From the NCBI RefSeq assembly GCF_030398385.1, contig NZ_JAOAOQ010000023.1, forward strand, positions 1 through 64,000: 64,000 bases of DNA. Direction: 5' to 3'. The stretch is from Aquibium sp. ELW1220 (lineage in GTDB: Bacteria; Pseudomonadota; Alphaproteobacteria; Rhizobiales; Rhizobiaceae). The translations under genes were made by a program, and so were the position numbers. The notes beneath the pieces were generated by a model that was not told where the DNA came from, made no database searches, and saw only the letters and a program-made list of their open reading frames with translations. Positions 16,005 through 25,303 of the stretch are shown piece by piece (within the stretch, counting starts at the first letter, position 1; the number at the start of each line of letters is the position of its first letter).

Positions 16005-17792
16005 ATGGCACGTCTTAGCTACCTTCTGCGTCGCGGCGCGAGCTACTACGCGCGCATGCGCGTGCCCCTTGATCTCATCGACGTCGTTGGCCGGAGGGAG
16101 TTGGTGAAGGCTCTTGGAACTAAGGATGAGCACGAAGCCAAGCGGCTCATGTGGCCGGTGGTGGAAGCTTGGACGCGTAGATTCGACGATCTCCGATCGC
16201 GTCGTCTCCTGACGCCCGACGACAAAGCAGAAGCGACGTGGCAGCACTACACGAGGACGTTGGATCGCGACGACCAGTCCCGGAGGCAGATGCCATCTAC
16301 GGACGATATCGACGCCGCGACCGAAGAAGCTATCAAGCGTATGCAGCGGGAGAACATCGATGATCGCAACCCACTGGCATTTTTGGACGCGAGCATTGAG
16401 GTAGCGGTCTTAAGTCGCCAGCGCGAGTTTCTGGCCCATCAGCGGCGGGCGAAACTGGATGCGTTGCGCAAGCACATTGTGGAAGGGGAGACGGCGCTGA
16501 TCGCTCATGAAGTTGACGCCTACCTCGACCAGCACAAACTCATGATCGACCCCTTGTCTCCGGATCGCGGCGATCTCACCCATCGCATGATGCGCGCCGA
16601 AATCGAGGCCTTGGAACGCACCCTTGAGCGCGACCGAGGCGATTATGGCGGCACACCCAGAGACCCGATCGTGAAGCCGGCGACCGGCACGTCGCGCGAG
16701 CGCGCCAAGCCCGGTGAGACGATAATGGAGTTGTTTGAGACTTACGCCGCTGAGAACCCGAGGGGCATCGCCACCGATACCATCGCTCAGGCTCGTCGGG
16801 ACGTGGGCACTTTCGTTGACCATGTCGGCAGCACCTGTCCGGCGCGCCGGATCGACAAGAAGGCCGTGCGAGAGTGGAAGGCGCTTTTGGCGCGCTACCC
16901 GGTGAAGGCTACCGAGACGAAGGACTTCGTCGGCATGAAGATCACTCAGATCGTGCGCCACAACGAGAAGGTCGGGAAGCCTGTTCTCACGCCGCGCACC
17001 GTCAATCGCTACCTCGCCAGTCTCGGCGCGTTCTGCAATTGGCTGGTCAATCACGGCTACCTGGACCAGAACCCTACTGCCGGAATGGCACTCGCCAAAG
17101 AAAGGAAGGTCAGCACGCGTCCGTTCACGGTCGACCAAATGAACACGTTGTTCAAGTCGCCGATGTTCGTTGGATGCCAGAGCGGCGATGAGTGGCGGAA
17201 CGTTGCGAAGCCGGGGAATGTGCGCATTCGGGATCATCGCTATTGGGTTCCGCTGGTCATGCTCTTCTCCGGCGCGCGTCCGGCAGAGATTGCGCAACTC
17301 GCCGTTTCCGACGTGCGGCAGGAACATGGCCACTGGATCATGCACGTTACGACCGAGGGGGACGGTGAAAAGAGCGTGAAGACGGCCGGCAGCATGCGCG
17401 TCCTGCCGGTGCACCCTGAACTCATAAAGCTCGGATTCATCACGTATCGCGACGGTATGGAGAAGGCTGGACAACAGCGCCTCTTTCCCGAAGCCAAGCG
17501 AAACAGCCGTGGTCAAATGATAGCCGAATTCTCGCGCGAGTTCGGCCGCTACCTCACGCGCCTTGGCCTGAAGGATGGGCGTGGTCTATCGCTCTATAGC
17601 TTCAGGCATGGTGCGACGGATGCGCTGCGTCGGGCCGGCCATCTCGACGAGCAATTCGGCTTCATCCTCGGTCACACCAAAGGCACCATGACCGGCCGTT
17701 ACGGGATCATGCCGCAAGGCATGCTGATGCAGCGGGTCGAACTGATTAACACCATCGCCTATCCGAAGCTTGCACTTGATCATCTCATGTAG
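16005..17792 (+). CDS. Tyrosine recombinase (island integrase)
   Basis: The 595-residue site-specific recombinase begins with an N-terminal segment (MARLSYLLRRGASYYARMRVP) typical of large rhizobial island integrases. A SAM-like core-binding region lies near residues 235-370, followed by the catalytic domain. Catalytic residues are R425 (LFSGARPAEI), R534 (YSFRHGAT), H557 (LGHTKG) and nucleophile Y566 (TMTGRYG). The usual His three residues before R534 is Tyr531. Its position just inside attL and the tRNA-Gln attR at the other end identify it as the enzyme that inserted the island. Upstream repeats may be its arm sites. Confidence 0.93.
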   Translation: MARLSYLLRRGASYYARMRVPLDLIDVVGRRELVKALGTKDEHEAKRLMWPVVEAWTRRFDDLRSRRLLTPDDKAEATWQHYTRTLDRDDQSRRQMPSTDDIDAATEEAIKRMQRENIDDRNPLAFLDASIEVAVLSRQREFLAHQRRAKLDALRKHIVEGETALIAHEVDAYLDQHKLMIDPLSPDRGDLTHRMMRAEIEALERTLERDRGDYGGTPRDPIVKPATGTSRERAKPGETIMELFETYAAENPRGIATDTIAQARRDVGTFVDHVGSTCPARRIDKKAVREWKALLARYPVKATETKDFVGMKITQIVRHNEKVGKPVLTPRTVNRYLASLGAFCNWLVNHGYLDQNPTAGMALAKERKVSTRPFTVDQMNTLFKSPMFVGCQSGDEWRNVAKPGNVRIRDHRYWVPLVMLFSGARPAEIAQLAVSDVRQEHGHWIMHVTTEGDGEKSVKTAGSMRVLPVHPELIKLGFITYRDGMEKAGQQRLFPEAKRNSRGQMIAEFSREFGRYLTRLGLKDGRGLSLYSFRHGATDALRRAGHLDEQFGFILGHTKGTMTGRYGIMPQGMLMQRVELINTIAYPKLALDHLM

Positions 17793-17878
17793 ATGGCGCG
17801 AGCGCGGGCCGAATGATCCCCGCGTGTGGGGGGGAGCAGGAAAGAGTAGGCGAGCGTGACGCCGCTTCGGGAACTGGC

Positions 17879-20800
17879 TTATAAATCAATTACATCAAGA
17901 TCCGCTCCTAGAGCGGCGCCCCCCAACTCCACCACACTGCGTTCATGGGTGAATAGGATGGGCTGGATGGTGGCGCTCATCTGTGCCAGCGCGACGAGAC
18001 CTGCAGTCGCGCGCTCGTCGTCAAAAGTCTGGAAAATATCGTCGCCGATGAAGGGAGCGGGCTCGTTGCGCGATGCATACTCCTCAAGGTAGGCCATCCT
18101 TAGGGCCAGATAGAGCTGGTCAACTGTGCCGTCGCTCATGCCGACGATGGACACCCGCTCGCCGCCAGGGCGCTCGCCTCGCAGTTCCGGCTGGTCGTCG
18201 TCGCCAAATTCCTGCGTGAGGCGCGCGAACGAGCCACCGGAAAGAATCGCGAACAAGGCACCAGCGCGCTGAAGCAGCGGGTCCGCCTGGGTCTGTCGGT
18301 GCTTTTCCATCGCGGCACCAAGCATGGTCGATGCGAGTTTCAGCACCGCCCAGTGTCGCGCGACATCGACGATTTCAACTTCAGCCGAGTGTCGCTGGAG
18401 TGCCGCCAGCTCGGATCCCTCACTCGCCTCGTGTCGGCGCTGAGTCATGAGCAGTTCCGCCTCCCGCGCAGCGTCTTCGCCGAGCTGCTTCACCAGACGA
18501 TCGTGCTCAAGCTCCAAGCGGGTGATGTCGACCTGCGCGGCGGTTCGGTCGAAGCCGGCGAGATCGAGACGGGCGATGATCTCGTCCTGACCGTCGGCGA
18601 GAGTGTGGAACCGCCTTCGCGCCTCGATCAGATTGGCGCGCAGACTATCTCGCGCTCGCAGGCGTGTGACCAGCGCGGCCGGATCAGTCTCCTTCGGCAG
18701 GACGGCAGTGAGTTCAGAGAGCGCCGATGATGCGTTTTCATTGCGCTGCCGCGCTGCGGCCAGCTCACTGGTCGCCTTCGCGAGCGCAGCGCCGGTTGCC
18801 TCGTGCTTTACCTTGGCCTGTTGTGCCGCCTGGAGTCGCTCGCGCAGCGAGTCAGCGAGCCTGTCGGCCGGCAAGGCCTGTAGGTCCGGAGCGTGCCGGG
18901 CAGCCAAATCCTGCGCCGCCTGCAGGAAGGCAGTCGTGTCACGCTGCATGCCCTTCACGCGCCGGCCCCGATTATCGCGCTCATGCACCAAATCGGGATA
19001 TTCGCGCCAGGCCTTGAGCGCCACGATCGCCTGGTCCATCGTCGTCTCGACGTCGAGGCCGATCGGCAACAAGGCTGCATGGTAGTTCACGGCCCAATCG
19101 TTCTGCCGGACAATGGCGTCTGCCAGATCCGCTTCGAGTTGCTCCAGCCGGCGGACAGCTTCCTGGCGTTTGCCCTCAATGGTGCGGCCTTCGGTCCAGG
19201 CGTCGGCCAGACTAGTAAGCTTGGCGTCGATGGCACGGGCGAGCGCCTGGGTCGGCAGGCTGCCCGCCTCGAGCGCGATACCCCTTGAGATCTCGATGAG
19301 CGCGGGTGTCAGCGCCGCCTCGCGATCAGTCAGGACCGCAACATCGTCGGCGAGCGCCTCGGCGGCGCGGCGCTCGTCCAACAATCCGGCGACACGCTGG
19401 ACCCAGGCCTCCATGTCGGCTGGCGTGCCTGGGGCAATCCCCGCCGCGGAGAACTCCGCCTCATAGTGCGAGCGCGCGTCGGCCATTTCGGCCGCCTGCA
19501 GACTGAGCTCCGCACCTCTGGCCGCGATCTCCACGTCGAGCGCGCTGCGACGAATCATTGCGGTAGCGTGCTGCGTGCCGCGCTGCGAATCTGCGATCCA
19601 CAGATCCACAAGTCGATCGACCTCGGCGACTAACGACTGATAGGCTGAGAGGTCGGACGGAGCGTTCTGGGCGTGCGTCTCGCCGAGCAGGGCCCGGCGA
19701 AGCTGATCGAAGCCCGAATCGCGGGCGGCTCGGGCCTCGGCGATCGATTCGACGGAGGAGATCGGACCGCTAATCTCGAGCTCGGCGATCTGGGCCTCAA
19801 GACGCCGGCTTTCCTCGGTCAGGGTCTTCAGTGTGGCACTGGTATCGCGCGTCCGGTCCGCAATGTCGGCAAGGGCAATCCGGTGACGCGCCAGCATGGC
19901 GACGGAGGGGAGCGGGCAGGCAGCTAGGCGCGTGAGATCATGCACCGGCGGCGTCAAACGAACAGCATGCTCCTCCACACTGCGCAGCAGCGCTGTGCGT
20001 CTTTTTACCAGGTCGCCGATGGCCTCAACAGACTTCAGATCAACGCTGAGCGCCGCCACCCGATCGCGCCACGGTTTCGGGTCGATGAGTGCGGCACTTT
20101 GCTGCGAGCGCTGCAACTCCTCGCGGGTGCGGCGCTCGGCGTTGATGGCGTTGTTGAGCGCCCGGATTTGGTCTGCAAGCTCGCGCCCTTCGTCGACCAG
20201 TTCGTTCACCAGCGCCAGCGCCGGGTCTGACGGCTGCAGCGCATCCGCATTGGAGTCCTCTCTGAGACCGATCCTGCGAATCAACTGGCCGATCCGGTCG
20301 CGGTAGTCGTTCTCTTCCGCCAAGATGCGGGGCAAGTCGCGCTGCTTGCTGGTGAAGTCGGTTGTCTGGGCGAAGAGAGCGGTGATGGCGGCAGCGTCGG
20401 CCAAGAGCGCTGAATCGACTACGATCCCCGCAAGCGCTTCACCAAGGTCGTTTTCGTTCTTCGCGGCCGTTGTCGCCGCACTATCCGATGCGGCGCATTC
20501 AGCGAGCCTCTCCGATAGGCGATCGGCAAGGTCGGTTGGCAGGGCGGCGATGTCTGCAAAGGCGTCAAGATCGCGGGTTGCCTCGTCCATTTCATCGAGC
20601 GCCGGCTGCAACTGGCGCAGCCTGCTCAGATGCTTGATCTGGCCCGACGTCTCCACGCGCATGGCTTTGGTGGCGACTGTGCTCTGCGTGACCTCTTCGA
20701 GTGCCGCAACGTGCGTCTTCCAGTCGGCAGATCGCAGTTCGCTGTCGCGCTCGCGTCTGCGAGCTTCCTCGTGCCGCGCTTGGATCTGGTAGAAGCGACG

Positions 20801-21343
20801 GCTCGCCGAGGCCCGTTTGGTAAAGATCGCATCGGCCTCCTCTTCGAGCTTCGCGCGCATTGAGGTCAGCCCGAGCAGGCCTGAAGCGGCCGCAAACAGC
20901 ATGCTGCCGAGCTCGCCATCGCTGCGCAACATCTCGGCTGCGCCTTGGCGCAGGCGTGCGGAATCCAGACCGAAGGCCCGCTTGAATGTCTCCCGGCGGA
21001 GAGAGCCGAGAAAGGGCGATAGCGCGTCGTCGTGCAATGGGGTTTCCTCCGCAGTCGCAGAGAGAAGCGTGTTCTTGTTTCCGCGGCGGCGGCGAAAGCT
21101 AAGCGATGCACCGTCACGGCTGATGACTTCGGCTCCGACCCGCAGCGTGGCCGCGTCGTGAAGGAAGGAAAATTCCTTTTTGGCGGCAAAGCCGAAGAGT
21201 AGGTCAGTGATAGCCGCAAGCGCCGAGCTCTTCCCGGCCTCATTTGGGCCGAAGACGATGTGCAATTTGGCATCGGGCCGAAGTTGGAGGGTCCGGTCGG
21301 TCAGCGAACCGTAACGCATGAAGTGTAGCGCATTGAACCGCAT
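17879..21343 (-). CDS. YhaN/Rad50-like AAA ATPase
   Basis: The 1154-residue SMC-like ATPase has an N-terminal Walker A (FGPNEAGKSS, G32-S39), over 800 residues of predominantly charged helical and coiled-coil sequence, and a C-terminal lobe with signature MSDGTVDQLYLALRMAYLEEY and Walker B FIGDDIFQTFDD. This is the architecture of YhaN, the Rad50/SbcC-like partner of YhaO. It starts one base after the end of the SbcD-like gene and is last in the six-gene operon. The pair is expected to form an ATP-gated nuclease acting on DNA ends. In this operon it may process restriction breaks in invading DNA; that is inference. Confidence 0.9.
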   Translation of the reverse strand: MRFNALHFMRYGSLTDRTLQLRPDAKLHIVFGPNEAGKSSALAAITDLLFGFAAKKEFSFLHDAATLRVGAEVISRDGASLSFRRRRGNKNTLLSATAEETPLHDDALSPFLGSLRRETFKRAFGLDSARLRQGAAEMLRSDGELGSMLFAAASGLLGLTSMRAKLEEEADAIFTKRASASRRFYQIQARHEEARRRERDSELRSADWKTHVAALEEVTQSTVATKAMRVETSGQIKHLSRLRQLQPALDEMDEATRDLDAFADIAALPTDLADRLSERLAECAASDSAATTAAKNENDLGEALAGIVVDSALLADAAAITALFAQTTDFTSKQRDLPRILAEENDYRDRIGQLIRRIGLREDSNADALQPSDPALALVNELVDEGRELADQIRALNNAINAERRTREELQRSQQSAALIDPKPWRDRVAALSVDLKSVEAIGDLVKRRTALLRSVEEHAVRLTPPVHDLTRLAACPLPSVAMLARHRIALADIADRTRDTSATLKTLTEESRRLEAQIAELEISGPISSVESIAEARAARDSGFDQLRRALLGETHAQNAPSDLSAYQSLVAEVDRLVDLWIADSQRGTQHATAMIRRSALDVEIAARGAELSLQAAEMADARSHYEAEFSAAGIAPGTPADMEAWVQRVAGLLDERRAAEALADDVAVLTDREAALTPALIEISRGIALEAGSLPTQALARAIDAKLTSLADAWTEGRTIEGKRQEAVRRLEQLEADLADAIVRQNDWAVNYHAALLPIGLDVETTMDQAIVALKAWREYPDLVHERDNRGRRVKGMQRDTTAFLQAAQDLAARHAPDLQALPADRLADSLRERLQAAQQAKVKHEATGAALAKATSELAAARQRNENASSALSELTAVLPKETDPAALVTRLRARDSLRANLIEARRRFHTLADGQDEIIARLDLAGFDRTAAQVDITRLELEHDRLVKQLGEDAAREAELLMTQRRHEASEGSELAALQRHSAEVEIVDVARHWAVLKLASTMLGAAMEKHRQTQADPLLQRAGALFAILSGGSFARLTQEFGDDDQPELRGERPGGERVSIVGMSDGTVDQLYLALRMAYLEEYASRNEPAPFIGDDIFQTFDDERATAGLVALAQMSATIQPILFTHERSVVELGGAALGADLDVIDL

Positions 21344-21344
21344 A

Positions 21345-22589
21345 TCAGTCGACCTCGGCGGCGCGATGCAATACCAATTCGCGTGCCTCCGCCAGCAACG
21401 TTACGAGATCCTCGCCCAAGGGAAGCTCGGCTGCACCAAGGCCGCCCGGGAGTTTTGCCACGATATCGGCGACCAGCAGCGTTGCCTGCTCGAGCGTCTG
21501 CGGGTCTCTCTCTACGGTTTCGAGTAGGGTCTCAAGATCGAGCCCTGCGCCGGTCGTGGCATGCACCTCGATTCTTGCAGGTGGAACGACGTCGATGACC
21601 AGCTTCTCCAGCCAAACGTCAGGATGCACCCGCTGGCAGGCCCCCTGCACCTCATCGACTACCAGGGATCGGTTGGCGACCAGCCAGGCACGAAAGCGCG
21701 TGGTGCCTACCAGGTGGAGGCGCAGTGCCACGAGCCGTTCATCGGCGGCCGTCACGACGTCCCGGACCTGCTTCTCGATCGCGTGCAGCACGCCGATTAG
21801 GTCGTCGAGGCCCGTCACGTCGATAGTAAGCGAACTCCAACGCGCCTCGTCCACAATGACGCGCTCGATGGACGCGACGCGGCCATCTTCGACGGTGACC
21901 AGAACAGCGCCTTTCGCTCCTGTTTCGCGAATATTGCGGCCCTGGAGATTGCCTGGAAAAATGACATACGGATCATCGCTGACGACCTCATACTCATGCA
22001 CATGGCCGAGCGCCCAGTAGTCATAGCCGTGGGCGTGCAGATCCTGGAGCGAGCAGGGCGCGTAGTTGGCGTGCGGAGGACGGCCGTTCAACGAGGTGTG
22101 GAGGACGCCGATGTTGAATAGCCCGTTGATGCGCTGCGGATAGATGGTGGCCATGTTCGTGGCGATCCAGCGATCGGCAAATCCCTGCCCGTGCAGAACC
22201 ACTTTTACGCCGTCGATTTGTATGCTTTGCGGTTTTCGGGTATCGAAATTGTGCACCTCGGCCGGCAGGGTGATGCTCCTGGTGACGACGCTGTCGGCGT
22301 CATGATTACCTTTGAGCAGGAAGACCGCGATGCCCGCCTTGACGAGCCTGGCCAATTCGCGATTGAAGAACAGCCCGATGGAGTTGTCGCGCCATTCACC
22401 GTCATAGACATCGCCTGCCACAATGACGAAGTTAACCTTCTCGTCGATCGCACGACGGACAAGAGCGGAGAACGCGTCCCGCGTGGCGCGCGCGAACCGC
22501 GCGGCGATCTCCTCATCCTTCAGCGCCAGGCCTTGGAACGGGCTGCCCAGATGCAAATCGGCGGCGTGGATGAAGCGAAATGTGTTCAA
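21345..22589 (-). CDS. SbcD/YhaO-like DNA exonuclease
   Basis: The 414-residue metallophosphoesterase carries the Mre11/SbcD motifs in order: HAADLHLG (D11, H13), VIVAGDVYDG, LLKGNHDAD, GVLHTSLNG, and ALGHVHEY. These bind two metal ions for phosphodiester hydrolysis. The C-terminal ~150 residues form the capping/ATPase-binding region. The start appears to be TTG (MNTFRFIHAADLHLG). It lies 34 bases after the Res gene and one base before the YhaN-like ATPase gene, so it is co-transcribed with both. It is probably the nuclease subunit of a YhaO-YhaN complex. Confidence 0.92.
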   Translation of the reverse strand: MNTFRFIHAADLHLGSPFQGLALKDEEIAARFARATRDAFSALVRRAIDEKVNFVIVAGDVYDGEWRDNSIGLFFNRELARLVKAGIAVFLLKGNHDADSVVTRSITLPAEVHNFDTRKPQSIQIDGVKVVLHGQGFADRWIATNMATIYPQRINGLFNIGVLHTSLNGRPPHANYAPCSLQDLHAHGYDYWALGHVHEYEVVSDDPYVIFPGNLQGRNIRETGAKGAVLVTVEDGRVASIERVIVDEARWSSLTIDVTGLDDLIGVLHAIEKQVRDVVTAADERLVALRLHLVGTTRFRAWLVANRSLVVDEVQGACQRVHPDVWLEKLVIDVVPPARIEVHATTGAGLDLETLLETVERDPQTLEQATLLVADIVAKLPGGLGAAELPLGEDLVTLLAEARELVLHRAAEVD

Positions 22590-22623
22590 CAGATTCTCTA
22601 GCCTCCCAGTGTTGTCGAATAAG

Positions 22624-25302
22624 TCAGCCCTGCCCGTGCATGGACATCAGCCCGGCGAGTGTCGCGCTCTCCGTGATCGCACTGTCAGGCAAGACAGCGT
22701 AGGACCAGGGCTTCGACTTCGTCACCGCGGAGATCGCGTTGGCGTGCCTGACCCATTCGCGTGCAGCACGTGATTTTTCCTGCACGGTCTGGTCGCTCAT
22801 CTCACTGTCCGACTTGATCTCGGCGATCAGTTTCCTGGCTGTCGTCTCGACTACGAAGTCGGGCTCGTAGGCCTTGCCTGACCGATACTCGATCTGGAAT
22901 TGACCCGGGCCGGGCTTCACCCATCGCAGCACATCCTTCTCGTATGAGCTGTCGATCAGGGCAGCGAAGCGGCGCTCCGTGTCGGACTGGAACTTGTGAA
23001 AATTGTAGGGGCTCTTGCGGGTGCCCTTGAAGACGTAGCTTCGGGTATCCGACAGCGGTTTTGCGGCGGTGCCGATGTCGAGCATTCGGGCGATGCTGGT
23101 GATGCTGATGGCGAGTGGCTTCAACGCGCGGAACGAGCGGACGAGCTTCACCTGATAGTCGGCCGGCGTCTCGTGATAATGGCCCTGCATCTGCGCGAAG
23201 ATGAACGCTGCGATCGCCTTTCCATGCGCCAGGGCGACGTTTTCGACATCCTCCTCGCTGGCGAGATAGGAGCGCAGATGTGTCACTGCCTGGCCCGCCA
23301 GTCGGTATAGCAGGTCCGCCTGGGAGTCGTAGTCGATCTGGTCGAAGTCGATCAGGTGCTTGACGATGTAGTTTTCGACTAGGCTCTCTTTCGGACCCGT
23401 GACCGAGCGGGCGAGCTCGCGCTGGGTCTGGTCGCGCAGATTTCGGATGAGGATACGATCGGAGAGCGGCTGGTAGTGAATTGCCTGCAAGCCAGTCAGA
23501 TGGAAAGGGTCGAACCAGAAGTTGACCTCGCGGCTCGGGATGACGACGATCTCCGGAATGTCGATCGTGTTTTCCACGACGCTGGCAGTGACGATGCCGA
23601 CGATCTCCTGAACCCTCGGCTGCGCGACAATGCCCTCTAGCGAGCCCTGGGCGGGCTGCAGGGCGCGTCGAACGTCGTTTGCGATCTCCTGTTGAACTTC
23701 CGGCCGGAGAAGCTCCTGCACGCCGCCCTTGAGCTGCCGCTCATACTTCTTCGAAATGAAATCGAGCGTCGATTCCACGACCTTCCGCTCGTGGTCATGG
23801 GTGAAGATCGCGCCCGCCTCGTTGGCGGTCACGAACGGTGTCGTTGTGCCCATGAGAGTGGTCTCATAGGAGGTCGGAATTTGGAGGACCGTGCCGGCCT
23901 CGGCCGAGACGTCGCCTCCGGGGCCGATCGTGAGCGCCTTTATCTGGACCAGCGAGTCCGCTTCCCTTGCCTTCTTGATAACCTCGTCGAAACGGTCGTG
24001 CGCGATGACGGTCAATGTGTCGACGGACTCGACGCCGGTGCGCTCGCCATAGGGCAGCCGGAGCCCGCGGCCGAGCGTCTGCTCGGTGAGAATGTCGGAT
24101 GCCGACGCGCGCAGCGGCACGATCGTGTAGAGGTTCGTGACGTCCCAGCCTTCTTTCAGCTTGTTCACGTGGATGACGATCTCGGTCAGATTGTCCGTCT
24201 CGAGCCCGACCAGGCGCTGGATCGCCTCATCGCTTTCCTCACCCTTGAGGTTGGAGTGCACCTCCGCGACGCGGCCCTTATAGGCGCCGTTGAAAAAACC
24301 ATCGTCTTCGATACGGGATCGAATGGCACTTGCATGCGCGGTGTCCTGCGCGACCACCAGCACGAATGGATGCACGCGGTTTCGGCCGGTCTGGCGCGCA
24401 TAGAGGTCGAGCTCGACCTTGACGTGCTCGTGATAGTGAATGCCGTCCTCCAGCATCACCTCCTCGAGCCGGTCAGCATCGTAGTCGGCGCGCACGAAAT
24501 TCGCGCGCGTTGCTACGGCCGGCTCCTTGACGAAGCCGTCGGCCATGGCGTCGCCGAGGCCGTAGGTGAAGATGACGTTCCGGAATGCGACGGACTTCGC
24601 GCCGACCGTCTTCGGGGTCGCGGTCAGTTCGAGCCCAAGCACCGGCTTGAGTTCGGCGACTGCCCGCATCCCGGCGCTGGCGCGGTAGCGATGCGCCTCG
24701 TCCATGATGAGGACGAGATCCGGCAAAGCGGCCAGGTAGTCGAAATAGGATTCGCCGATGGTCTCGCGCATCGTGCGGATGCGGCCCTTGTCCTTGTTGA
24801 TCTTGTCGACGTTGAAGATGTTGATGATCGCCTCGCCGCCGAAGAGATCGGCGCCGCGCACACCGCGCCCTTCCTCCCAGGTGTCGCCCGTGACGATGAT
24901 CGGCGGCGTCTGGGCAAATTGCGAAATGCCGCGGAAGACATATTTCGGCGACGACTGCTTCGAGAAATCGGCGATCAGCTTCTCGTAGATCGTGGTGTTG
25001 GGCGCCAGCACGAAGAAGTTCTTCGACCGGCCGTTGAGGTGAAGCCAGGCGATGAAGGCGCCCATCAGTCGTGTCTTCCCGACGCCGGTGGCAAGCGCGA
25101 AGCAGAGCGAGGGAAAGTCGCGCTCGAATTCCTGAACCGACGGATAGGCCGTGCGGATCGTCTCCAGTGCGGCAATCGGGTCGCCGCCCTTGGTCATGCC
25201 GATACGCCCGACGACATCGGCAAGGATCTCAAGCGAGCGTTCTTGCGGTGCGCGCAGGGACAGGCGCTGGGCGATCTGGCGGCGAATGCGATCTTCGCTC
25301 AT
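22624..25302 (-). CDS. Type III restriction Res-like helicase-nuclease
   Basis: The 892-residue superfamily 2 helicase has Walker A ATGVGKT (71-77), DEAH in LIMDEAHRYRA, ELTATPKT, and the Res-type motif VI region LTEQTLGRGLRLPYG. Near the C-terminus an endonuclease site is visible: P814-D815 in YEPDFVVE, then E828-I-K830 in LIAEIKSD, a PD-(D/E)xK arrangement. The protein is slightly shorter than canonical type III Res. Its ATG lies one base after the Mod stop, as in type III operons. It should translocate on DNA and cleave when the partner Mod finds unmethylated sites. Confidence 0.92.
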   Translation of the reverse strand: MSEDRIRRQIAQRLSLRAPQERSLEILADVVGRIGMTKGGDPIAALETIRTAYPSVQEFERDFPSLCFALATGVGKTRLMGAFIAWLHLNGRSKNFFVLAPNTTIYEKLIADFSKQSSPKYVFRGISQFAQTPPIIVTGDTWEEGRGVRGADLFGGEAIINIFNVDKINKDKGRIRTMRETIGESYFDYLAALPDLVLIMDEAHRYRASAGMRAVAELKPVLGLELTATPKTVGAKSVAFRNVIFTYGLGDAMADGFVKEPAVATRANFVRADYDADRLEEVMLEDGIHYHEHVKVELDLYARQTGRNRVHPFVLVVAQDTAHASAIRSRIEDDGFFNGAYKGRVAEVHSNLKGEESDEAIQRLVGLETDNLTEIVIHVNKLKEGWDVTNLYTIVPLRASASDILTEQTLGRGLRLPYGERTGVESVDTLTVIAHDRFDEVIKKAREADSLVQIKALTIGPGGDVSAEAGTVLQIPTSYETTLMGTTTPFVTANEAGAIFTHDHERKVVESTLDFISKKYERQLKGGVQELLRPEVQQEIANDVRRALQPAQGSLEGIVAQPRVQEIVGIVTASVVENTIDIPEIVVIPSREVNFWFDPFHLTGLQAIHYQPLSDRILIRNLRDQTQRELARSVTGPKESLVENYIVKHLIDFDQIDYDSQADLLYRLAGQAVTHLRSYLASEEDVENVALAHGKAIAAFIFAQMQGHYHETPADYQVKLVRSFRALKPLAISITSIARMLDIGTAAKPLSDTRSYVFKGTRKSPYNFHKFQSDTERRFAALIDSSYEKDVLRWVKPGPGQFQIEYRSGKAYEPDFVVETTARKLIAEIKSDSEMSDQTVQEKSRAAREWVRHANAISAVTKSKPWSYAVLPDSAITESATLAGLMSMHGQG

Positions 25303-25303
25303 C